Assembly (NCBI GenBank): GCA_031285645.1
Contig: JAITVU010000262.1
Span: 1 to 5,262 of the forward strand
Reading direction: 5' to 3'
Source of the DNA: Oscillospiraceae bacterium
GTDB lineage: Bacteria; Bacillota; Clostridia; Oscillospirales; Ruminococcaceae
DNA length: 5,262 nt
Shown piece by piece: positions 1 through 5,262 of the stretch; the stretch's first letter is position 1; every line of letters begins with the position of its first letter. The notes below the pieces were generated by a model. That model made no database searches. It was not told the DNA's origin and saw only the letters and a list, made by a program, of their open reading frames with translations. The translations under genes and the position numbers were made by a program.

Positions 1-620
1 CGACGACTTATCGCTCAAGGACGTTTGACGATGCCGCCGACGGGACCGGCAGCGGGGAAGGCGTCGGCGCTATTGTGATAAAGACAGTGAAAAGGGCTTT
101 ACAGGACAGGGATCACATATATGCGATCATAAAGGGAAGCGCCGTCAATCAGGACGGGCGGTCAATGGGCTTGTCCGCGCCCAACCCCGAAGCGCAGGCG
201 CGTGTCATTGTGAGTGCTTGGGAGAAAGCTGGAATCAATCCGAATCATGTCGGCATGATTGAGGCTCATGGAACGGGGACAAAATTGGGTGATCCGATCG
301 AGATCAGCGGGATTTCCAAAGCCTTTTCCACTTACACCAGTGATAAGCAGTTCTGCGCCGTCAGTGCCTTGAAGTCCAATATCGGCCACCTCGACAGCGC
401 GGCGGGTATCGCGGGCGTTATAAAGGCCGTTCTCCAGCTCTATCACGGCCAATTGGTTAAAACGCTGCATTTCAGCGCCCCTAACCGCAAGATCGATTTT
501 ATTGATTCACCTGTTTATGTCAACACACGCCTGCGTGAGTGGGCCGCGCGCGGACCGGTGAGGCTGTGCGGGGTCAGTTCCTTCGGCATCAGCGGCACGA
601 ACTGCCATGTGGTGCTTGAG
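1..620 (+). other. Ketosynthase domain, C-terminal part (N-terminal part and catalytic Cys upstream of window)
   Basis: The frame begins within the segment that follows the active-site cysteine; RTFDDAADGTGSGEG matches the usual FD..ADGT..GEG stretch. The two catalytic histidines are visible: His89 in EAHGTGTKLGDP and His129 in KSNIGH. The fold closes with GVSSFGISGTNCHVVLEE, where most family members have Ala rather than Cys in GTNAHV. Both histidines suggest an elongating rather than a non-elongating KS, but the cysteine must be checked upstream. The GTGTKLGDPIEI and KQFC wording is typical of trans-AT ketosynthases, a judgement by eye. Confidence 0.95.
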
Positions 621-2750
621 GAAAGGCCGCCCCGCGAGGCGATTAGCCACGCCGACAGGACACCCACGGTACTGCCCATATCGGCCAAAACGGAAGAGGC
701 GCTCGCCGCCTTAACAGAGAGGTATGCGTCTTTTTTAAAGACGCAGGCGGATGACGCGCTTGGGGATATCTGTTATACGGCGGCTGTGGGGCGCAATCAT
801 TATAAATACCGCTTAGCGGTATCAGGCGCGAGTATATCCGAGATCCGCAAAAAACTGGAAAACGCGCTTGGCGGTGCACCTCGCGGGTGCGAAAACGATT
901 CGGAAGCTGCGGCCCGACACGCCCAATTGGCGCAGCGGTATATGCGGGGAGAGGATATTGATTGGGAAACAGTTTTGGCCGCCCCCGGTTTACGTAAGAC
1001 ACGCCTGCCGCTGTATCCGTTTAAGCCCTCGCCGTGCTGGCTGGCCATTCCCGATGCGGCCGATGTGATTCCCCGGAAGCCGCTGCCGGCGTTAAGGGCG
1101 GAGCACGTTCCGGCGAAGGTTGAGTTCGTGGGCCTTAACGGCAGGGAAATAACCGATACCGAACAGTATATCGGCCGTATTGTCGCCGGTCTCATAGGCG
1201 TCGAGACCATTGATGTCAACGACAACTTTTATCAGCTTGGCGTGGACTCCATCCTCGCTTTGGAGATAGTCCGGGAAGTCGCGGCCGACCGGGGTGTGAA
1301 CGTCACGGCCGGGGATTTTATGCGCCACCCCAATATAGCGGCGTTCGCCGGTTTTTTAGACGCAATGAACGTAAAAAGCACGGAAAAAAGCGCCTTTAAG
1401 CGGGAGATTCCCAGTGCGGAGGAACGGGAATGGTACCCCTTGTCCTCCGCACAAAAAAGAATGTATCTGGCGAGCCGGATGGATGACCGCAGTGTGCATT
1501 ACAATGTCTCGTCCGCTTACATTTTGCGCGGAACGCTCGACATTAAGCGGCTGGAGGAAGCCTTTGCGGGGTTAATCGACCGGCATGAGGTGCTGCGGAC
1601 CGCCTTTCATTTTGTTGACGGCGAGGTGCGGCAGAAAATACACGATCACGTGGCGTTTCGTTTGGATGTCAGCGAAGATGAACAGCGGGACGTTCAAAAA
1701 TTCGTACAGGATCATATCCGGCCGTTTTCCCTCGACGAGGAGTCACTGTTGCGTGTGGCTTTAGGCCGAGCCCCGGATGGGGCGTACATTCTGGTATGCG
1801 ATATGCATCACATTATATGCGACGGCATTTCGTCGAACATTCTGATGCATGAGCTGGCGGAGCTGTACGAAAAGGGTGAGACGGACCAGGAGGTCCTGCA
1901 ATACAGGGATTTCTCACAGTGGCAGAATACCGTATTTATTCAAAGCGCGCGGTACCAAAAACAGCGGGCCTACTGGCAAAGTGTTTACGGCGCCCCACCG
2001 GAGCAAAAAGAAATCCCGCCGGACTTTGCGCGGCCGCAAACAATATGCTATGACGGCAGCACGCTTTACCGCGGTGTTGACGCGGCCTTGAAAACGGCGC
2101 TTGTGCAAAAAGCGGCCGGGCACGGTGTTACGCCGTATGTGTACTTATTCGCGGTTTATACCGTTTTGCTCCGCAAATACACGGGATCATACGAGAGCGT
2201 TGTGGGAACGGCGGTTTCGGCGAGAACGCTAAAGGAGTTGGAGCGCGCGGTCGGCATGTATGTCAATACGCTCGCAATCAGGAATACCGTTTCGGACAGC
2301 GAGCCGTTTCAAACGCTGTTGGAGCGGGTTAACCAATCGATGCTGGCTGCCTTTGACAATCAGGATTATCCGTTTGAAAAACTGTTGGATACACTCAATC
2401 TGCCCGTGCAAATCAATCGTAATCCGTTGTTTGATACGATGTTTATGATGCAAAGCACTCGGAACACGGCCATCCATATGCGGGGGCTTGATATTGAGTG
2501 TATCGACAGGGAAGAAAAGTACAGCCAGTTTGATTTGAGATGGAATTTTTATGAACGGGACGGCAGCCTCCGGGCGGAGATCAACTATGCCACGCATTTG
2601 TTTAAACCGGATACCATCGAGCGGTTGTGGCGGGATTACATCGCGATCTTGGAATGCACGATTGAGAATCCGGGCATTGCGATCGAGGACATAAACCTGG
2701 ATATCGGATATAAAAAAATGATTTATAATCCTTTGCCGGCGCTGTTTTGA
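1..2750 (+). CDS. Hybrid PKS-NRPS megasynthase, C-terminal part: KS(partial)-linker-carrier-condensation; 5' end outside window
   Basis: The reading frame is open from base 3 and ends at TGA 2748-2750 (915 visible residues, numbered from base 3). A GTG at base 75 lies inside the ketosynthase fold, so it is not the real start; the N-terminus lies upstream. Visible domains are the C-terminal ketosynthase part (about 1-205), a post-KS linker ending in LPLYPF (335-340), a carrier domain (about 383-455, Ser416) and a condensation domain (about 478-888), then a tail of about 25 residues. There is no acyltransferase, ketoreductase, adenylation or thioesterase domain. By family knowledge, the KS extends an acyl chain by decarboxylative condensation, the carrier holds it on phosphopantetheine, and the C domain transfers it to an amine. 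The missing AT points to trans-acting malonyl loading. The protein should be cytoplasmic. The gene is followed after 25 bases by a second condensation-domain gene, probably in the same operon. Product identity is unknown. Confidence 0.95.
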   Translation, partial: TTYRSRTFDDAADGTGSGEGVGAIVIKTVKRALQDRDHIYAIIKGSAVNQDGRSMGLSAPNPEAQARVIVSAWEKAGINPNHVGMIEAHGTGTKLGDPIEISGISKAFSTYTSDKQFCAVSALKSNIGHLDSAAGIAGVIKAVLQLYHGQLVKTLHFSAPNRKIDFIDSPVYVNTRLREWAARGPVRLCGVSSFGISGTNCHVVLEERPPREAISHADRTPTVLPISAKTEEALAALTERYASFLKTQADDALGDICYTAAVGRNHYKYRLAVSGASISEIRKKLENALGGAPRGCENDSEAAARHAQLAQRYMRGEDIDWETVLAAPGLRKTRLPLYPFKPSPCWLAIPDAADVIPRKPLPALRAEHVPAKVEFVGLNGREITDTEQYIGRIVAGLIGVETIDVNDNFYQLGVDSILALEIVREVAADRGVNVTAGDFMRHPNIAAFAGFLDAMNVKSTEKSAFKREIPSAEEREWYPLSSAQKRMYLASRMDDRSVHYNVSSAYILRGTLDIKRLEEAFAGLIDRHEVLRTAFHFVDGEVRQKIHDHVAFRLDVSEDEQRDVQKFVQDHIRPFSLDEESLLRVALGRAPDGAYILVCDMHHIICDGISSNILMHELAELYEKGETDQEVLQYRDFSQWQNTVFIQSARYQKQRAYWQSVYGAPPEQKEIPPDFARPQTICYDGSTLYRGVDAALKTALVQKAAGHGVTPYVYLFAVYTVLLRKYTGSYESVVGTAVSARTLKELERAVGMYVNTLAIRNTVSDSEPFQTLLERVNQSMLAAFDNQDYPFEKLLDTLNLPVQINRNPLFDTMFMMQSTRNTAIHMRGLDIECIDREEKYSQFDLRWNFYERDGSLRAEINYATHLFKPDTIERLWRDYIAILECTIENPGIAIEDINLDIGYKKMIYNPLPALF
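621..1148 (+). other. Post-KS linker / AT-docking-like region, no acyltransferase
   Basis: About 175 residues separate the ketosynthase from the carrier domain. They include a segment beginning around ISAKTEEAL, an RYMRGEDIDW stretch, and the LPLYPF motif (residues 335-340), which is the counterpart of the LPTYPF linker end of modular PKSs. A cis acyltransferase needs roughly 300 residues and a GHSxG serine motif; neither is present. This is the layout expected of the linker left in trans-AT modules. Confidence 0.8.
1149..1367 (+). other. Carrier protein domain (ACP/PCP), phosphopantetheine site Ser416
   Basis: A typical carrier domain of about 73 residues with the motif DNFYQLGVDSILALEIV. 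Ser416 (codon 1248-1250) is the predicted 4'-phosphopantetheine attachment site. The DSI form and the position between KS and C fit an ACP that presents a polyketide chain to the following condensation domain. Sequence alone does not cleanly separate ACP from PCP here. Confidence 0.93.
1434..2667 (+). other. Condensation domain, terminal, catalytically intact, LCL-like
   Basis: All core condensation motifs can be read in order: C1 YPLSSAQKRMY (from residue 478), C2 RHEVLRTAF (527-535), C3 MHHIICDGIS with the catalytic second His at 603 and Asp607, C4 YRDFSQW (634), C5 VGMYVNTLAIR (750), C6 NQDYPFE (786) and C7 INRNPLFDTMF. The motif set is closest to LCL-type domains that accept a donor from an upstream carrier. 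It catalyses amide (occasionally ester) formation. No adenylation or carrier domain follows in the same protein, so the acceptor must be supplied in trans. Confidence 0.95.
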
Positions 2751-2762
2751 TGACGCTTATAC

Positions 2763-2768
2763 AGGGAG
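2763..2768 (+). promoter_or_regulatory. Ribosome binding site for the stand-alone condensation gene
   Basis: AGGGAG lies 7 bases before ATG 2776. This decides the start: the in-frame GTG at 2770 would leave only one base of spacing. It sits in the 25-base gap after the upstream stop, so reinitiation or coupling with the upstream gene is possible. Confidence 0.75.
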
Positions 2769-2775
2769 TGTGATT

Positions 2776-4167
2776 ATGAGCCTGAAGCTGGATTCCGATA
2801 ACGTTGAGGATATTTTGCCGCTTACCCGCATGCAGCATGAAATCCTGTTTGCGAATTTATTGTATCCGCAGAGTTATATGTACTGCGAACAGCAATGTTA
2901 TTTTATCAACGGTCACATCGATGCACGGATTTTTGAGAAGGCCTGGCAAAGGGTTGTGAGCGGCAATGAAATCCTCCGGACAGTCTTTCGTTGGGAAGGC
3001 CTGAGCCGGCCCGTCCAGGTGATTCTGAAAAATAAAGCGCCGCCGTTCCAGTATATCGATTTTTCGGCTGAACAGGACTCTCTTGCGCTGTGTGACCATT
3101 TACTCGAATCGTTGTGGCGTGACAAAACGGATATACGCCTCGCGCCTTTTCGGGTTGTCTTATGCAAACTGTCGCCGACGGCGCATCACATGATCATCAG
3201 GGCGCACCACATCATATTGGATGGATGGAGCAACAGCATCCTGCTCAAAGAGTTCTACGAATCGTACGCGGCCTGCCTGAGAAACCGCCCTTTGGTTCAG
3301 AATAAGAAGCTGCCGCTGAAAGAATACCTGCTGTGGCTTGACAGCCGCGGCCAGGGGGACGCGCGGCAGTTCTGGACGCGGTATCTCGAAGGCTACAGTG
3401 AAGTCCAAGACGGCAAAAGCAAAAATCCGCTCCCACAAACGCCTGATATTCTCACATATCGCCTTCCTTCGCACCTGTATCAACGCCTGAAGTCACTGGC
3501 CCGTCATAATGACTGTACAATTGCCGGCGTGTTTTACACACTGTGGGGGCTGAGCCGGGTGGTTTTTGAGGACAGCGGCGATGTGATCTTCGGCGTAACG
3601 CTGTCGGGCCGACAGGCGGGTCTGGACGGCATCTCCGACACGGTGGGATTATTTATAAAAACACTGCCATTTCGACTGCGGCGCGGCGCGGATGGGAAAA
3701 TAGTTGATCTGTTTCGGCGCGCGACGAGAACCATCACCGATATTGAGCGGTATCAGCATGTTCCCCTCTCGGAGATTATGCCCCGCACGCGTTTTCAGAA
3801 TATGAACGTGCTCCGCAGCGTTGTCGTGATGCAGAATTATACGCTTGATCCGTCCCTCACAGCGGACGCTGAGAATATATTCAGTCTATCTTTGTATGCG
3901 TCGCGCTATGAAACCAACTTGGATATGGCGGTTGGGATTAAAGCGTTCGGCGAGGATCTGGAAATTGAGTTCAGCTACCAACCATATGCCTATACAAGTG
4001 AACAGGTCGGGGCTTTATCGCAAACATGGGAAAATCTGATGCGCCAAATTGTGAATGACGGCGGCGATACGGGCGTTGACCATATTATTAATGAATTAGG
4101 GAGCGGCCTGACAAACAGAGGCGGTTTAAATAAAGAACCGGCGGTGAAAGGAACACAATGGCTTTGA
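2776..4167 (+). CDS. Stand-alone NRPS condensation domain protein
   Basis: This is a 463-residue protein consisting of one condensation domain and nothing else; a single C domain is about 450 residues, so it is complete. Visible motifs are ILPLTRMQ near the N-terminus (C1), NEILRTVF at 64-71 (C2, with the usual RH replaced by GN before E), RAHHIILDGWS with the HHxxxDG motif at 144-150 (catalytic His145, Asp149), VGLFIKTLPFR from 290 (C5, Lys where Asn is usual) and YQHVPLSEI at 326-334 (C6). By family knowledge it forms an amide or ester between a carrier-bound acyl donor and an amine or alcohol acceptor. Free-standing C domains such as VibH and the enacyloxin release enzyme act in trans on soluble acceptors. 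The C1/C5 style is nearer to the VEDIYPLTPMQ class (DCL and related) than to the LCL-like domain next door. About 25 residues of Gly/Asn/Lys-rich tail follow the domain. The 3' end overlaps the next gene by 10 bases. Its substrate is unknown. Confidence 0.93.
   Translation: MSLKLDSDNVEDILPLTRMQHEILFANLLYPQSYMYCEQQCYFINGHIDARIFEKAWQRVVSGNEILRTVFRWEGLSRPVQVILKNKAPPFQYIDFSAEQDSLALCDHLLESLWRDKTDIRLAPFRVVLCKLSPTAHHMIIRAHHIILDGWSNSILLKEFYESYAACLRNRPLVQNKKLPLKEYLLWLDSRGQGDARQFWTRYLEGYSEVQDGKSKNPLPQTPDILTYRLPSHLYQRLKSLARHNDCTIAGVFYTLWGLSRVVFEDSGDVIFGVTLSGRQAGLDGISDTVGLFIKTLPFRLRRGADGKIVDLFRRATRTITDIERYQHVPLSEIMPRTRFQNMNVLRSVVVMQNYTLDPSLTADAENIFSLSLYASRYETNLDMAVGIKAFGEDLEIEFSYQPYAYTSEQVGALSQTWENLMRQIVNDGGDTGVDHIINELGSGLTNRGGLNKEPAVKGTQWL
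4147..4152 (+). promoter_or_regulatory. Ribosome binding site for the S12 peptidase gene
   Basis: AAAGGA lies within the last codons of the condensation gene, with its final base 5 bases before ATG 4158. It supports that start, which also gives a clean signal peptide. Confidence 0.75.
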
Positions 4168-4232
4168 AAAAAGTGTCTGTAACAGTGATGCTCCTGATTG
4201 TGATTCAGTGCCTGTCTATACCTGTTTCAGCA
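4158..4232 (+). other. Predicted Sec signal peptide of the S12 peptidase
   Basis: Residues 1-25 show a basic start (MALKK), a hydrophobic core (VTVMLLIVIQCLSIPV) and an SAA cleavage region, with cleavage likely after VSA (residue 25) or SAA (26). Cys18 is preceded by Gln and does not make a good lipobox, so a type I signal peptide is preferred over a lipoprotein. The mature catalytic domain is thus outside the cytoplasmic membrane. Confidence 0.85.
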
Positions 4233-5262
4233 GCCGGAACGCGTGCCGGCCCGGACGCTGTTTTGATTGATATTGAATCGATCGACCACATGGTGAACAG
4301 GACGATGAAAAAATCAGGCGTCCCCGGCATGGCCGTTATGATCGTGCATGGCGACAGGACTTATACGCTCAATTACGGATTTTCGGATATGGAAAGCCGG
4401 TCTGAGGTGGGCGCCGGCACCCTTTTTGAACTGGGTTCGCTCAGTAAATCGTTTACGGCACTGGCCATTTTGGATTTGGAGCAAAAAGGCCTTCTGAAAA
4501 CGGATGATCCGGTCACGGATTACATACCGTGGTTTAAGCCGGTGTACAGTGGAACATATAACAATCGGGCTGTTGATGATGCCACTGATATCAGCATTTC
4601 ACATTTGCTGCACCATACAAGCGGCCTTCCCGCAAACGCGGTGGCCTTTATGGAAAGCGGTGAATCGGACGGCGCGCTGGAAGAAACCGTCCGTCAATTC
4701 TCGGGGACGGCGCTGACGTCATACCCCAGCGAAAAATTCGTTTATTCAAGCCTTAATTATGATATCCTGGGCTTCATTATTCAGACTGTGAGCGGACAGT
4801 CTTATGAAGAATACATCCGCGGCGAGATCCTGAGCCCCCTGGGCCTGAACAATACATATTTGTCTCAGTCGGACGCAAACAGCACGGGCAATCTGGCAAA
4901 GGGCTATAAGCGTGTTTTGCTGAAAGCCCGGTTATATAACGCGCCAAGATTCAGGGGTAATACGCCCGCCGGTTATATTATTTCCGGTCAAAATGATATG
5001 GAGGCATGGCTTCGTTTACAGATGGGGCTGCTTCCGGCGGCAGGCGACATGCCGCGCTTAATTGACAAATCCCATGATCCCGATACGACGGTGTCCTCCG
5101 AAAACAGTGCGTTTTATGCCGCGGGCTGGCAGGTCGGGGTCAACAGGGAGAGGATATGGCATTCGGGGAGCACGCCAAATTATTCATCGATGATGATAGT
5201 CCAGCCGGATGACGAAATTGGCGTCTGTGTTCTGGCCAATATGAACTCAAACGCGGCGGAAT
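4158..5262 (+). CDS. Secreted S12-family serine peptidase, ClbP/XcnG/ZmaM-like prodrug-activating type; 3' end outside window
   Basis: The frame starts at ATG 4158, overlaps the upstream gene by 10 bases and stays open to the window edge (368 full codons). The first 25 or so residues form a signal peptide. The S12 (class C beta-lactamase-like) motifs are SLSK with Ser94 and Lys97 (nucleophile and base), HHTSGLP at 152-158, YSS with Tyr196, and HSG at 335-337. Compared from memory with ClbP (Ser95, Lys98, Tyr186), the spacing and wording match well: ELGSxSKxFT, NYDxLG, DMExW, PNxSS and the ANMNSN string (360-365) recur in both. ClbP-type enzymes sit on the outer face of the membrane and cleave an N-acyl-D-Asn cap from an exported precursor. 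Their catalytic domain is followed by membrane helices (or, in some, a transporter part), which would lie beyond this window. Location next to an assembly line supports that role. A DD-carboxypeptidase, esterase or resistance beta-lactamase of the same fold cannot be excluded. Confidence 0.9.
   Translation, partial: MALKKVSVTVMLLIVIQCLSIPVSAAGTRAGPDAVLIDIESIDHMVNRTMKKSGVPGMAVMIVHGDRTYTLNYGFSDMESRSEVGAGTLFELGSLSKSFTALAILDLEQKGLLKTDDPVTDYIPWFKPVYSGTYNNRAVDDATDISISHLLHHTSGLPANAVAFMESGESDGALEETVRQFSGTALTSYPSEKFVYSSLNYDILGFIIQTVSGQSYEEYIRGEILSPLGLNNTYLSQSDANSTGNLAKGYKRVLLKARLYNAPRFRGNTPAGYIISGQNDMEAWLRLQMGLLPAAGDMPRLIDKSHDPDTTVSSENSAFYAAGWQVGVNRERIWHSGSTPNYSSMMIVQPDDEIGVCVLANMNSNAAE

Noticed and set aside
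75..77. GTG at 75 as the start of the first gene
   Set aside because: The frame is open from base 3 and residues before it match the ketosynthase fold (FDDAADGT..GEG), so the gene extends upstream of the window.
162..470. Minus-strand open frame opposite the ketosynthase
   Set aside because: It is a shadow of a strongly supported + strand domain with no recognisable motif; the same applies to the other minus-strand and alternate-frame ORFs across the window.
877..891. Inverted repeat GCACC-N5-GGTGC inside the first gene
   Set aside because: The stem is only five base pairs, in the linker coding region, with no T-run or position that would suggest a terminator or regulator.
2750..2773. Seven-codon mini-ORF (MTLIQGV) starting in the upstream stop and ending just before ATG 2776
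   Set aside because: It could act as a coupling leader, but it has no ribosome binding site of its own and such a short frame is easily chance.
2770..2775. GTG at 2770 as start of the stand-alone condensation gene
   Set aside because: It is one base from the AGGGAG ribosome binding site; ATG 2776 has 7-base spacing and leads directly into the domain.
4209..4211. Cys18 of the peptidase as a lipoprotein attachment site
   Set aside because: It lies within the hydrophobic core and is preceded by Gln, which does not fit a lipobox; a VSA/SAA signal peptidase I site follows.

Overview
The window is the end of a hybrid polyketide/nonribosomal peptide assembly line plus the start of a secreted serine-peptidase gene, all on the + strand. 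Three genes lie head to tail with almost no spacer, so they read as one operon. I see no promoter, terminator, RNA gene, mobile element, repeat or CRISPR array. The assembly-line architecture, purine-rich ribosome binding sites (AGGGAG, AAAGGA), mid-range GC and domain sequence style suggest Bacillota (Paenibacillus/Brevibacillus or clostridial type). That assignment is an impression, not proof.

Region by region: (1) 1-2750 is the 3' part of a megasynthase gene. It encodes the C-terminal part of a ketosynthase, a post-KS linker with no acyltransferase, a carrier protein and a complete condensation domain; the protein ends there with no adenylation, further carrier or thioesterase domain. (2) 2776-4167 is a free-standing condensation domain protein with an intact HHxxxDG motif. 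(3) 4158-5262 (open at the 3' edge, so easily missed by stop-to-stop ORF calling) is a signal-peptide-bearing S12-family serine hydrolase. Its motif pattern and sequence style closely resemble ClbP of the colibactin pathway and its relatives XcnG and ZmaM.

How they may work together: the AT-less ketosynthase module extends a chain with a malonyl unit loaded in trans. One or both condensation domains then pass the chain to an amine acceptor, either a downstream carrier-bound amino acid or a free amine. The finished product would be exported, and the S12 peptidase would remove an N-terminal acyl-D-amino-acid cap outside the membrane to release the active compound. The last two steps are inference from the gene set. 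This prodrug logic is known from colibactin, xenocoumacin and zwittermicin; edeine and paenilamicin are related linear hybrids with a polyamine tail. Which compound is made cannot be read from this window.
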